The translations under genes and the position numbers were made by a program. This document shows, piece after piece, positions 26,954 to 36,223 of a stretch of DNA of 64,000 bases. The notes beneath the pieces were generated by a model, which saw only the letters and a program-made list of their open reading frames with translations, did no database searches and was not told the origin of the DNA. Position 1 is the first letter of the stretch; each line of letters begins with the position of its first letter. Source of the DNA: an uncultured Alistipes sp. (GTDB lineage: Bacteria; Bacteroidota; Bacteroidia; Bacteroidales; Rikenellaceae); NCBI GenBank assembly GCA_944323075.1, contig CALURC010000016.1, positions 775,446-839,445 of the forward strand, in the 5' to 3' direction.

Positions 26954-28582
26954 ATGCCTTTCAATACCTTACTGGAACTTTATCGACACAGCATCCACGC
27001 ATACAGTACCAACACCTGTTCCTCTCTGTACGGAGGCGAAACGCTTACCTATCGTGAATTCTCCGAACGAGTTGATTCTCTGATCGGGACATTCACCGAA
27101 GCGGGTCTCGTTAGTGGTGATAAAGTAGCCTTATTAAGTAGTAACATGCCTAATTGGGGCGTCGTCTACTTTGCCACCACCATATCGGGGTTGGTAATCG
27201 TCCCGATACTTCCTGAGTTTTCAGGGACAGAGATCGATCGCATCATTCTCCATTCAGAAGCCAAAGTTCTGGTCGCCTCCGACAAACTATACAGTAAAGT
27301 ATCCAAAGAAGTACTTGCACAACTTACTTTAGTCATCCGTTCGAAAAATTTAGGCGTAATCGCACAACATAAAAAAGACGATGTACAACGGAGCGTCCTG
27401 CCCGACCCGAAGAAGGAAGATCTGGCAGCAATCATATACACTTCAGGAACTACCTCGAGACCCAAGGGCGTCATGCTTTCTCACGGCAATCTGTGTAGCG
27501 AGTTGCATATGGTAAGTATTCTGCAACCCGTCTACCCGAACGACATATTTCTATCGATCCTTCCCCTGTCTCACACTTACGAATGTTCATTGGGGATGTT
27601 ATTACCGTTCATGTGGGGAGCATCGGTCGTCTATCTCGACAAAGCTCCGACACCAGCTGTCCTTATTCCGGTTCTGAAAGCCATCCGTCCCACGATCATG
27701 TTGAGTGTTCCTCTGATTATCGAAAAGATCTACCGAAATCGGATATTACCCCAACTATCCTCCAACTTCATTTTCAAACGACTCTATAAAAAGGAGTGGG
27801 GACGCAAATGGCTGCACCGCGTAGCCGGGAAAAAACTAATGAAACTATTCGGGGGACGCATCCGGTTCTTTGGTATCGGAGGAGCCAAACTCGATCCGGA
27901 CGTAGAACAATTTCTTTTCGAAGCCCGATTCCCATATGCTATCGGCTATGGACTGACAGAAACAGCCCCTGTTCTTGCCGGAGTGAATCCGACCATGGTC
28001 CGACATCAGTCTACCGGTCCGATGCTGGAAGGCATAGAGGCCCGACTCGACAACATAAACCCCAAATCCGGAGAGGGAGAAATCGTTGTCAAAGGCCCCA
28101 ACGTCATGATGGGATACTACAAAGACCCGGAAGCTACAGCTGACTCATTTACCTCCGATGGCTGGTTCCGCACGAAAGATCTTGGCATTTTCGATGAAGA
28201 CGGATATCTATACATCAAAGGCCGGCTTTCGAACATGATTCTCGGACCAAGCGGAGAGAATATATATCCCGAAGAGATCGAAAATGTTATCAACAGTCAC
28301 GCATTAGTCAATGATTCGCTGGTACAGGAGAACAGCATGGGTAAATTGGTTGCCATCGTCTATTTCAACAAGGAGGAGCTCGAACGGAAATACCACAACA
28401 TGAAGGAGGAGTTGGGCAACCGTATGGAACACGTAAAGAAAGAGTTAATTAACTACGTCAACTCCAAAGTGAACCGTTTCTCGCGCATATCTGAGGTAAT
28501 CGAGAAGCCGAATGAATTTGAAAAGACTCCAACCTACAAAATCAAGCGGTTCCTCTACAACAAAAAACAAAAACACCAATAG
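26954..28582 (+). CDS. Long-chain fatty acid-CoA ligase-like (AMP-forming)
   Basis: A 542-residue member of the ANL adenylating superfamily. Visible motifs are the P-loop-like YTSGTTSRPKGVMLSH (about residues 163-178), the acyl-pocket region YGLTETAPVL, and the hinge DGWFRTKDLGIFDEDGYLYIKGR with GPSGENIYPEEIENV. Such enzymes activate fatty acids to acyl-CoA; long-chain specificity is inferred from similarity to FadD-like proteins. The C-terminus (VNRFSRISEVIEKPNEFEKTPTYKIKRFLY) carries the conserved catalytic Lys region. Followed 60 nt later by the E1-like gene. Confidence 0.87.
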   Translation: MPFNTLLELYRHSIHAYSTNTCSSLYGGETLTYREFSERVDSLIGTFTEAGLVSGDKVALLSSNMPNWGVVYFATTISGLVIVPILPEFSGTEIDRIILHSEAKVLVASDKLYSKVSKEVLAQLTLVIRSKNLGVIAQHKKDDVQRSVLPDPKKEDLAAIIYTSGTTSRPKGVMLSHGNLCSELHMVSILQPVYPNDIFLSILPLSHTYECSLGMLLPFMWGASVVYLDKAPTPAVLIPVLKAIRPTIMLSVPLIIEKIYRNRILPQLSSNFIFKRLYKKEWGRKWLHRVAGKKLMKLFGGRIRFFGIGGAKLDPDVEQFLFEARFPYAIGYGLTETAPVLAGVNPTMVRHQSTGPMLEGIEARLDNINPKSGEGEIVVKGPNVMMGYYKDPEATADSFTSDGWFRTKDLGIFDEDGYLYIKGRLSNMILGPSGENIYPEEIENVINSHALVNDSLVQENSMGKLVAIVYFNKEELERKYHNMKEELGNRMEHVKKELINYVNSKVNRFSRISEVIEKPNEFEKTPTYKIKRFLYNKKQKHQ

Positions 28583-28642
28583 ACTTCCACGCGATTCAAC
28601 ATCTGTAAAAACAAGGGATATCATTTCATAGAGTTCAACGCA

Positions 28643-29341
28643 ATGAATGGTACAAGTGAAAGCGAACGTTATCGACGCAATCTGCTGGTTGACGGATTTT
28701 CCGACACACAACAACAACGACTTGCAGACAGTCGTGTAACGGTAGTCGGAGCCGGGGGATTGGGCTCTGCCGTATTAAGCTACCTTGTTGCCACGGGTAT
28801 AGGATTTATACGGATCATCGAGAACGATTCGGTATCCCTCAGCAATTTACAACGCCAGATCCTCTACACGACCGGCGATATAGGGAAAGCAAAAGCTACA
28901 GCCGCAGCGACACGGCTATCGAAAATCAACCCGTTATGCCGCATCGAAACCGTATCCGACCGACTTGACGCAGGAAACGCAGAAACCCTACTGTCTCAGA
29001 GCCACATCGTCGTCGACTGCACGGACAACTACACCGTCCGATATGTCATTGACGACTATTGTGCCGCACGACAGATTCCAATGGTCTACGGCAGTGCTGA
29101 ACAGATCTGCGGACAAGTATCGATTTTCAATACCGGACGAGCAGGCCGTTATCGAGAGCTCTATCCGACGGCTCCGGCACCCAAAAGTGAGGTCGGTGTA
29201 CTTCCTCCCATGGTTGGAATCGTTGGCTCATTCCAAGCTCTCGAAACGATAAAATTGCTCACCGGCATCGGAACCGGATTGGACGGTCGTTTGCTTTCGA
29301 TCGACGGACGGACACTACAGGTTACACTTTTTGAAATTTAA
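28643..29341 (+). CDS. HesA/MoeB/ThiF-type E1-like adenylyltransferase lacking zinc cysteines
   Basis: A 232-residue ubiquitin-E1-like protein with the nucleotide loop VVGAGGLGSAVL (about 33-45), the NLQRQILY segment, DCTDNYTVRYVIDDYC and the C-terminal GVLPPMVGIVGSFQALE. MoeB and ThiF normally have two CxxC pairs for zinc, and ThiF a reactive Cys just before the GV(L/V)GP segment; here that stretch (YRELYPTAPAPKSE, about 169-184) has no Cys and none follows. It may therefore adenylate a sulfur-carrier protein without a persulfide step, or have another role. The methyltransferase gene starts 5 nt downstream. Confidence 0.78.
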   Translation: MNGTSESERYRRNLLVDGFSDTQQQRLADSRVTVVGAGGLGSAVLSYLVATGIGFIRIIENDSVSLSNLQRQILYTTGDIGKAKATAAATRLSKINPLCRIETVSDRLDAGNAETLLSQSHIVVDCTDNYTVRYVIDDYCAARQIPMVYGSAEQICGQVSIFNTGRAGRYRELYPTAPAPKSEVGVLPPMVGIVGSFQALETIKLLTGIGTGLDGRLLSIDGRTLQVTLFEI

Positions 29342-29346
29342 ACTCC

Positions 29347-30093
29347 ATGTTTGACCTTGCCCGACAGCGCAGCAGTACAAATGAACAGCTCCGCATCGCA
29401 GATCTGATGCAACTTACCCCTCAAGGGGAACGTCTCCTCGAAATCGGAGCGAGGGACTGTTACATTACCCGAAAGTTGACATCACTCTATCCACACATAA
29501 CGGCACTCGACCTGACACAACCCGAGATCGACGAACCGGGAATCACACCAGTCCAGGGAGACGTAACGGCACTTGACTTTGCCGATAATACATTCGACAC
29601 CGTTTTCTGTACCGAAGTTTTGGAACACATTCCGCCACAAAAGCTCGCCCAGGCCTGTCACGAAATCGAACGAGTTACCTCACACTATGCCGTTATCGGA
29701 GTTCCTTATCGACAAGACCTAAGGGCCAATCGTACTCGTTGCGCTCATTGCGGCACGGTCAATCCGACAACCGGACACCTCAACCGTTTCGACCGGAAGA
29801 CCCTCCTCACCCTATTTCCCAATATGGAAGTTTGCAAAATAAGAGTTGTCGGCAAAGGACAAGCCGTTACCAATCCCCTCTCCGTATGGATATACCGCAT
29901 GTGCGGCTATCCATACGGAAGTTACGACCAGGAAGAGGGATGCATCCACTGCGGAGAAAAGTTGATACGCCCTTCAATCAACCGAATACAATGGACAGCA
30001 TGCTTCATCGCCCGAGCACTAAATCAAATTCAATACAAATTATACGGTATTCGGAAACCGATCTGGATACACATTCTTTTCAAGAAAAAATAG
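29347..30093 (+). CDS. Class I SAM-dependent methyltransferase with zinc-ribbon insert
   Basis: A 248-residue methyltransferase with motif I LLEIGARDCYITRKL (about residue 30), the acidic GDVTALDFADNTFDTVFCTEVLEHIP block (motifs III-IV) and two CxxC pairs, RCAHCG and GCIHCG, that probably bind a structural zinc. The GHLNRFDRKTL stretch resembles methyltransferases found near glycan genes, but the substrate is unknown. It is 5 nt after the E1-like gene and ends at a strong terminator, so the two form a unit. Confidence 0.78.
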   Translation: MFDLARQRSSTNEQLRIADLMQLTPQGERLLEIGARDCYITRKLTSLYPHITALDLTQPEIDEPGITPVQGDVTALDFADNTFDTVFCTEVLEHIPPQKLAQACHEIERVTSHYAVIGVPYRQDLRANRTRCAHCGTVNPTTGHLNRFDRKTLLTLFPNMEVCKIRVVGKGQAVTNPLSVWIYRMCGYPYGSYDQEEGCIHCGEKLIRPSINRIQWTACFIARALNQIQYKLYGIRKPIWIHILFKKK

Positions 30094-30094
30094 A

Positions 30095-30125
30095 AAACGG
30101 GAGGACTTTTTCCTCCCGTTTTTAC
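30095..30125 (+). terminator. Intrinsic terminator of the E1-methyltransferase unit
   Basis: AAAACGGGAGGA pairs perfectly with TCCTCCCGTTTT around a 5-nt loop; the T-run closes the stem. It begins 2 nt after the methyltransferase stop. Confidence 0.9.
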
Positions 30126-30235
30126 ACCCAGTTAACCTCTTTAAGGCCTTCTTCCCGTTTTTGCTTTCAATTCTATTTTTCGTATAAAACAAATGGCTAC
30201 CGCCTGCTTTCATCCAAAAAGGTTCAGACCCTCTT

Positions 30236-30982
30236 CTAAAACTCCAAATCGATCTGTCGTTTCAGATACTCCTTAATACCATGCTCCATCGAATGTTTAT
30301 GATACCAAACGATATGCTCGGCCCAATCGTTTTCGGTCTGATCTCCGGCCCGATGCCGATTATAATCGTACACCTCTTTATCGTAGGCACGCAACAAAGG
30401 CTCCATCTCCGCATCTGGCGTATAATGATTTTTATGAATTACCAATGATTGCGGCAGTTTAGGCTTCAGGTCCGGCATTTCACGAGGATAGCCAATCGCC
30501 AAACCACAAACAATAGCCACTCCTTTAGGCAGGCCGAGCATTTCCGACACCTTCACCGGATCGGCCGTACGGATATACCCTACACAACATCCACCCAATC
30601 CCATCGATTCGGCTGCCGTAAGCGCACTCATCATAGCCAACGAAGCATCAATGACCCCCACGGTATACCCGTCGATCGTCGCCTCGAAGGACGGGGACTC
30701 GACACCTTTCAATCTGGCTGCAACACGTAATTTGTGAAAATCCAAACAGAATACAAGAAATACAGCCGACGTTTTGATCTGTTTCTGTCCGGTAATTTCA
30801 TACAGCTGCTCCTTCATTGATTGATCGGATATTTCGATAACCGAAAACTGTTGTCCGTTATAACTGGTCGGCGTATTACGTATAGCCTGATAGATAGCCT
30901 CCATTTTCTCCTGTTCGATCAGTTGACGTTCATAACGACGAATCGATCGACGCTCCAACAATGTCTCTTTCACACTTTTCAT
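30236..30982 (-). CDS. Nitroreductase-family FMN oxidoreductase
   Basis: A 248-residue flavoprotein of the NfsA/FRP type, with the FMN phosphate-binding ERRSIRRYE at the N-terminus (about residue 10), NTPTSYNGQQFSVIEI (about 36-51) and GLGGCCVGYIRT in the core. These enzymes reduce nitroaromatics, quinones or flavins with NAD(P)H. Physiological substrate unknown. Single gene; no convincing promoter in the 288 nt upstream. Confidence 0.88.
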   Translation of the reverse strand: MKSVKETLLERRSIRRYERQLIEQEKMEAIYQAIRNTPTSYNGQQFSVIEISDQSMKEQLYEITGQKQIKTSAVFLVFCLDFHKLRVAARLKGVESPSFEATIDGYTVGVIDASLAMMSALTAAESMGLGGCCVGYIRTADPVKVSEMLGLPKGVAIVCGLAIGYPREMPDLKPKLPQSLVIHKNHYTPDAEMEPLLRAYDKEVYDYNRHRAGDQTENDWAEHIVWYHKHSMEHGIKEYLKRQIDLEF

Positions 30983-31161
30983 GACTTCTCGTTTTATTTA
31001 GGATTCTTTCGGCTCCGACTCGCAAGTCGAGTGCCAATTATTCTTTTATATTGCACAACTGATTCCGCAAGATACATTATTTTCTCGAAATCACCCTTCT
31101 TATAAAAGAAAAACGACCGATACTCGCTTTTTCGTATTCAACCCAACTGCAACAAAAAGAG

Positions 31162-31199
31162 AAGAGAGAACCCACATATAATTTGCAGATTCTCTCTTT
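31162..31199 (-). terminator. Possible terminator after the ROK kinase gene
   Basis: AAGAGAGAA and TTCTCTCTT form a 9-bp stem, but with a loop of about 20 nt, followed by a CTTTTTG tail on the minus strand. It lies 72 nt after the ROK stop. Weak. Confidence 0.4.
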
Positions 31200-31270
31200 G
31201 ATATTTTCGTCTCGTATAAAACCGTCCCTGCTCTTTTTTTAAAGCTACAAGATCCGATTAATCATACAAC

Positions 31271-32248
31271 TTATTTCTTCTCGCCTTTCTCACGGACATG
31301 CTGCCAAGCCAATGCCGACGCACCCAATACGGCCGCATTCTTACCATCAATTCCCGACGGCAACAATTTCACCTTATTGCGGAAGATCGGCATCATGTGC
31401 ATCTCCATATACTTTTTGGTCGGTTCAAAAATGTATTTTCCTGCTTTCGCCAACCCTCCGAAGAGGAAGATCGCCTCGGGACTGGTAATTGTTACTGCAT
31501 CGGCCAATGCACGCCCGAGTAACATACCCGTATATTCGTATGCTTCGATAGCCAATGGATCGCCGTTCAACGCTGCTTTAGTAATCATTTCAGCCGTCAG
31601 GTCGTTGTACGTAATATGGCGGAATTCACTGTCGGCAATGCTGTCTGCCATCAATTTGAAAATCGTACGTTTGATTCCCGTTGCCGAAACATAGGTTTCA
31701 AGACATCCTTTCCGTCCGCATCCGCACACACGTCCCGTGTGGCTCACGGTCACATGTCCCAACTCTCCGGCAAACCCGTCGTGTCCATAAATCAGCTGGC
31801 CATTGGCGACAAAACCGCTACCGAGCCCAGTCCCCAAAGTAACGACCAAAAAATCTTTCATTCCTTTGGCACCGCCGTATACCATTTCACCCACAGCAGC
31901 CGCATTCGCATCATTGGTAACGATTACCGGCAACGTCGGGAAGAAGCGACCCATCTTTTCAACAAGATTAACCGTCCCTTTCCACGGCAAATTGGGAGCG
32001 AACTCGATCGTCCCTTTATAATAATTACCATTCGGTGCACCGATTCCCACTCCGATCAGTTCGAACTCTTCGTTAGAAGTTTTTAACAAATTCTGAATCC
32101 CGATATAAAGCTCTTCAATATAAAGATCCGCATCCGGAAAATTACGGGTAGGAAATACACCTTCACACAAGATGTTACCTTGTTCGTCTACCAAACCATA
32201 AGCCGAATTGGTTCCTCCGATATCGACACCGACTGCTACTTTTTTCAT
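31271..32248 (-). CDS. ROK-family sugar kinase, glucokinase-like
   Basis: A 325-residue kinase with the phosphate loop VGVDIGGTNSAYGL at the N-terminus, a central LGTGLGSGFV motif, the catalytic-region NDANAAAVGE, and the ROK zinc signature CGCGRKGCLETY near residue 180. It probably phosphorylates glucose or a related sugar and fits a glycan-using cell. An in-frame TTG nine nt upstream (32257) is an alternative start; I chose the ATG because VAVGVDIGGT follows as in relatives. Confidence 0.9.
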   Translation of the reverse strand: MKKVAVGVDIGGTNSAYGLVDEQGNILCEGVFPTRNFPDADLYIEELYIGIQNLLKTSNEEFELIGVGIGAPNGNYYKGTIEFAPNLPWKGTVNLVEKMGRFFPTLPVIVTNDANAAAVGEMVYGGAKGMKDFLVVTLGTGLGSGFVANGQLIYGHDGFAGELGHVTVSHTGRVCGCGRKGCLETYVSATGIKRTIFKLMADSIADSEFRHITYNDLTAEMITKAALNGDPLAIEAYEYTGMLLGRALADAVTITSPEAIFLFGGLAKAGKYIFEPTKKYMEMHMMPIFRNKVKLLPSGIDGKNAAVLGASALAWQHVREKGEKK

Positions 32249-32679
32249 ATCGTTCAATTTGTTTTAATAAATGATTAATCAACACTATTTTCAATATAGG
32301 AAAGGTCGGAGACAGAAAACGAAATTTGTTTGAGCTTTGTGCCAAGACGCATCCTATATTCTACAAATATATAAAAAAAATTCCGTCACTCATATTCGCT
32401 TGGATAAAATTACTGTTCAAAATCGAAGGAAAACTGGAGATCGACATCCCCCATCCAAGAGTATTCATTCCTTACTTCTCCCACCTTTATCCACAAATAA
32501 AGATTAGGATCTATCGTCCTAGATTCTTAAGATTCTGCACGCATACAGAATTATAACCACCGTCGTTGAATGAATAACGCTTTTTTGTTACCTTTGTGAC
32601 TTCTGTTATCGGGATCAAATCCCGAACCAAAACGGGGCCCGATCCATTGAAAATTTCGGTAACATAAAAAATATTCGAC
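32249..32679. other. 431-nt AT-rich intergenic region
   Basis: Lies between the divergent ROK kinase and polyprenyl synthase genes. It holds the polyprenyl synthase promoter (32566-32596) and, on the minus strand, an isolated TATATTTG (32364-32371) that could serve the ROK gene. One open frame of 76 codons has no start context or family resemblance. An imperfect inverted repeat near 32500-32530 (TTAGGA / TCCTA) may be a hairpin. Otherwise I see nothing. Confidence 0.5.
32566..32596 (+). promoter_or_regulatory. Promoter of the polyprenyl synthase operon
   Basis: TTG (32566-32568), a 20-nt spacer and TACCTTTG (32589-32596) fit the Bacteroidota consensus. The leader to the ATG at 32680 would be about 75 nt. 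Confidence 0.6.
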
Positions 32680-33654
32680 ATGTACTCGTTTCGCGAATTA
32701 ACCGACATCATTGAAAACGAAATCAAACATCTGAAATACCCTAAGGATCCCCGTCTGTTGTACGAACCGATCGCCTACTCGCTCGAGGAAGGAGGCAAAC
32801 GGATCCGTCCGGTATCGCTGCTGATGGCATGCAACCTCTTTTCCGAAGGGATTGAACAGGCCAAACCTGCCGCATTGGCCGTTGAGGTGTTCCACAACTT
32901 TACGTTGCTCCATGACGACATCATGGATCACTCCGATCTGCGGCGCGGAAAACCGGCTGTCCACACCCGTTGGAACGACAACATTGCAATCCTCTCAGGA
33001 GACGCAATGATGATCTATGCTTACCGACTGCTCTGTTCGTGCGAACAACAGATTCTTCCACAACTGCTGGATATTTTCAACGAAACTGCAATCGGCGTCT
33101 GTGAAGGCCAACAGTTCGACATGGATTTCGAAACGCGCGACGAAGTAACGGTCGACGAATACCTCAACATGATCCGTCTGAAGACATCCGTTCTGTTGGC
33201 CGGAGCGCTGAAAATAGGAGCCGTTTGCGGCGGTGCGCAAGATTGGCAGACCGAACTGTTGTACAAATTCGGAATCGTGATCGGACTCGCATTTCAGTTA
33301 CAAGACGATCTATTCGACACATACGGCGATGCCTCCGTATTCGGGAAGCCGATCGGTGGCGATATTCTTGCCGGGAAAAAGACCTTCCTGCTGACTTCCG
33401 CATTAAAAACCGCAGACGAACCGACGCGCAACGAAATTCTGGCTCTTATCCACAACAAGCAGATCGACGCTAAGGTAAAAATAGATTCTGTCCGAGCCAT
33501 ATACGATAGGCTCGCTATCCGACAAACCACCGAAGCAGCCATTGCCGAGTATTTCCGTGAGGCAGAGTTGATCCTGCATCATCTGGATCTTCCCGAGGAG
33601 CGTATTGTTCCACTGCACGAATTGGCCGAAAAATTGCTGAAACGAAAAAAATAG
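32680..33654 (+). CDS. Polyprenyl diphosphate synthase
   Basis: A 324-residue trans-prenyltransferase with both Asp-rich motifs: LLHDDIMDHSDLRRGKPAVH (Asp79, 80, 83) and QLQDDLFDTYGD (Asp209, 210, 213), plus GKK near 225. It extends FPP by condensation with IPP, most likely to the octaprenyl or heptaprenyl chain of menaquinone; the chain length cannot be read from sequence by eye. First gene of a three-gene operon with the U32 and flippase-like genes. Confidence 0.9.
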   Translation: MYSFRELTDIIENEIKHLKYPKDPRLLYEPIAYSLEEGGKRIRPVSLLMACNLFSEGIEQAKPAALAVEVFHNFTLLHDDIMDHSDLRRGKPAVHTRWNDNIAILSGDAMMIYAYRLLCSCEQQILPQLLDIFNETAIGVCEGQQFDMDFETRDEVTVDEYLNMIRLKTSVLLAGALKIGAVCGGAQDWQTELLYKFGIVIGLAFQLQDDLFDTYGDASVFGKPIGGDILAGKKTFLLTSALKTADEPTRNEILALIHNKQIDAKVKIDSVRAIYDRLAIRQTTEAAIAEYFREAELILHHLDLPEERIVPLHELAEKLLKRKK

Positions 33655-33694
33655 AGAGTAACAACACGAATCGCCTCAACGAGACGAGACACAC

Positions 33695-34957
33695 ATGGAA
33701 CAAAAAATCAAACGAAGCGAAGTTGAGATCATGGCTCCGGTGGGGAGCTACGAATCTTTGATGGCCGCCATACAGGCACATGCCGATTCGATCTACTTTG
33801 GGGTCGAGAAACTCAACATGCGGGCCGGATCGTCAGCCAATTTCACCCTCGACGACCTTGCCCGGATCGTTGCCATTGCTCGGAAACACGGAATAAAAAC
33901 CTACCTGACAGTCAACACGATCCTATACGACCAAGACCTTGAAGAGATGCACCGTGTGCTGGATCGGGCGCTTGCCGAGGGAATCAATGCCGTGATCGCT
34001 TCCGACCAAGCCGCCATTCTGTATGCCCGTTCGATCGGACTCGAAGTACACATCTCGACCCAACTCAATCTATCGAACATCGAATCTGTAGCTTTTTATG
34101 CCCAATATGCCGATGTTGTCGTTCTGGCTCGGGAATTGACTATTCCACAAGTCAAAGCGATCAGTAATGCGATTCGTGAACGCGACATTCGCGGGCCACA
34201 CGGAGACTTGCTGCGCATCGAAATGTTTGCTCATGGAGCTCTTTGTATGGCAATCTCGGGAAAATGCTATCTGAGCCTGCACGACAATACCTGCTCGGCA
34301 AATCGGGGTAGTTGCCGACAGATATGCCGCCGCTCGTACATCGTCCGCGATAAAGAGACAGGAGAAGAGATGGAAATCAAGAACCATTATATCATGTCCC
34401 CCAAAGACCTCTGTACGATCGACTTTCTCGACCTGTTTCTGGATGCCGGCGTACGGGTTTTGAAGATCGAGGGACGGGCCCGTTCGGCCGAATACGTCAA
34501 ACGGGTCGTCGAATGCTACGACGAAGCGCTGCGGGCGATCGAAGCAGGGACTTATACTCCGGAACGGGCAACCGCATGGAAAGAGCGGTTAAGCACAGTC
34601 TTCAATCGGGGGTTCTGGCACGGATACTACATGGGCGAACGTGCCGGAGAGTGGAGCCGGCACTACGGTTCATCGGCCACGATGAAAAAGATGTACGTCG
34701 GAAAGATCACGAACTTTTTCGCCCGGATCGGAGTTGCCGAGATTCATGTCGAAGCCGCGCCGCTTCATGTAGGGGAGTCGGTATTCATCACCGGAGAAAC
34801 CACTGGTGTGGTCGAATTCGATGTCGAAGAGATACGCGTCGCCCTGAAGCCCGAAGAAATGGCCCCACAAGGAGTTTACTGCTCGGTCAAAACACCGGTT
34901 CCCGTACGACGGGGAGACAAACTGTATAAAATGGTTCCGTCCGGAAAAGAAGATTAA
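33695..34957 (+). CDS. U32-family peptidase-like protein (RlhA/TrhP type)
   Basis: A 420-residue protein that opens EIMAPVGSYESLMAAIQAHADSIYFG. It contains the U32 signature with four cysteines spread over GALCMAISGKCYLS...NTCSANRGSCRQICR (about residues 187-213), which ligate an iron-sulfur cluster in this family. Relatives RlhA and TrhP/YegQ hydroxylate rRNA or tRNA, so a role in RNA modification is more likely than proteolysis. Gap of 40 nt from the polyprenyl synthase gene. Confidence 0.88.
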   Translation: MEQKIKRSEVEIMAPVGSYESLMAAIQAHADSIYFGVEKLNMRAGSSANFTLDDLARIVAIARKHGIKTYLTVNTILYDQDLEEMHRVLDRALAEGINAVIASDQAAILYARSIGLEVHISTQLNLSNIESVAFYAQYADVVVLARELTIPQVKAISNAIRERDIRGPHGDLLRIEMFAHGALCMAISGKCYLSLHDNTCSANRGSCRQICRRSYIVRDKETGEEMEIKNHYIMSPKDLCTIDFLDLFLDAGVRVLKIEGRARSAEYVKRVVECYDEALRAIEAGTYTPERATAWKERLSTVFNRGFWHGYYMGERAGEWSRHYGSSATMKKMYVGKITNFFARIGVAEIHVEAAPLHVGESVFITGETTGVVEFDVEEIRVALKPEEMAPQGVYCSVKTPVPVRRGDKLYKMVPSGKED

Positions 34958-34970
34958 CCCTTGAAACGAC

Positions 34971-36074
34971 ATGAACGACACCGAACAGAAACAACAAACA
35001 ACCGAATCTACCAAAAGTCCATTAGGTAAAATCCGGATATCCAATGCCATCTACCCGATTCTGATCGGACTCGGTGTCGTTGGATACATGTTCTGGAAGG
35101 ATTTTGACAAGGAGGTATTTACAGGAATCTCCTTTACGTGGCATACGGTATTCTGGCTCTTTATGGCCGTATTGTTCATGTTCGGCAGAGACATCGGCTA
35201 CATCATCCGAATCCGTATTCTGAGCAACAATCAGCTCTCGTGGTATCAGGCTTTCCGGGTCATCATGCTTTGGGAGTTTACCTCGGCCATTACCCCTTCA
35301 GCCGTAGGAGGAACCAGTGTTGCGATTATTTATGTCCACAAAGAGGGTATCAGCGTCGGACGCAGTTCGGCAATCGTCATGCTCACCTCGTTCCTCGACG
35401 AACTCTACTTCATCGTCATGTTCCCGCTGTTGATCCTACTGGTCGGACCCGAAAAACTATTCGATGCATCAGCTTCCGGAGGCTTTCTGACCCATAGTTT
35501 GATGGGAATCGCCCTGATTGGATATTTTCTGAAATTGGGATTTGTTATTGTCCTGTCCTATGGACTGTTTGTCAATCCTCGTGGACTGAAATGGCTGTTA
35601 TTAAAAATCTTCAAACTGAAACTGCTTCGCAGGTGGTATCGAGGCGCCGAACGGACCGGAACCGACATCATCCGTTCGTCGCACGAAATACGTCACTATG
35701 GATTCAAATTCTGGCTTAAAGCAGGAGCCTCGACCTTTCTGTCGTGGAGCTCGCGGTATTTAGTAGCCAACGCCCTGATCATGGCTTTCTTCTCGGTCGG
35801 CGATCAATTTCTGCTATTCGCACGGCAACTGGTCATGTGGATCATGATGCTGATCATGCCTACCCCCGGAGGTAGCGGCTTCGCTGAATACGTATTCAGC
35901 TCCTACTGCCGCGACCTGATCAACATTGCTCCGGAATTCCAACTGGGTGCAGCGACCCTCATCGCCCTGCTCTGGCGCGGAGTCACCTACTACCCCTATC
36001 TGGCCATCGGTGTGATTATTTTCCCGCGTTGGATCAAGCAGAAATTCATGAAAAAACACAAAGCAGAAAGCTAA
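34971..36074 (+). CDS. Lysylphosphatidylglycerol-synthase-TM / UPF0104 flippase-like membrane protein
   Basis: A 367-residue protein with about eight membrane helices and the family motifs ITPSAVGGTSVAIIYVHKEG and MPTPGGSGFAEYVFS. The family covers the membrane half of MprF and stand-alone proteins linked to isoprenoid-lipid transport. No synthase domain is attached. Its place after a polyprenyl synthase is suggestive but does not prove a lipid-carrier role. Starts 13 nt after the U32 stop. Confidence 0.85.
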   Translation: MNDTEQKQQTTESTKSPLGKIRISNAIYPILIGLGVVGYMFWKDFDKEVFTGISFTWHTVFWLFMAVLFMFGRDIGYIIRIRILSNNQLSWYQAFRVIMLWEFTSAITPSAVGGTSVAIIYVHKEGISVGRSSAIVMLTSFLDELYFIVMFPLLILLVGPEKLFDASASGGFLTHSLMGIALIGYFLKLGFVIVLSYGLFVNPRGLKWLLLKIFKLKLLRRWYRGAERTGTDIIRSSHEIRHYGFKFWLKAGASTFLSWSSRYLVANALIMAFFSVGDQFLLFARQLVMWIMMLIMPTPGGSGFAEYVFSSYCRDLINIAPEFQLGAATLIALLWRGVTYYPYLAIGVIIFPRWIKQKFMKKHKAES

Positions 36075-36098
36075 CCTTTTCGAGAGATGCTCCGATTG

Positions 36099-36123
36099 CC
36101 GAGATAACACCTTATCGGTTTTT
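36099..36123 (+). terminator. Likely terminator of the polyprenyl synthase operon
   Basis: CC-GATAA pairs with TTATC-GG around CACC, with a two-base bulge, and is followed by TTTTT. It lies 25 nt after the flippase-like stop. The stem is short. Confidence 0.45.
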
Positions 36124-36223
36124 AGCAAAATTACACTCATTCATTACTCGAAAAAACCAATTCTCAGCTGCCGACATTTGTTTTTGCCTGACCCGCTTCT
36201 ATAAATTTTGCAGACAAAAGAGC

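Noticed and set aside
32326..32556. 76-codon open frame in the ROK-polyprenyl synthase gap
   Set aside because: No ATG start and no family resemblance. It overlaps AT-rich promoter-side DNA and ends before the promoter.
33695..34957. U32 protein as a collagenase or virulence protease
   Set aside because: The cysteine cluster and the closest known roles are in RNA hydroxylation; the protease label is historical.
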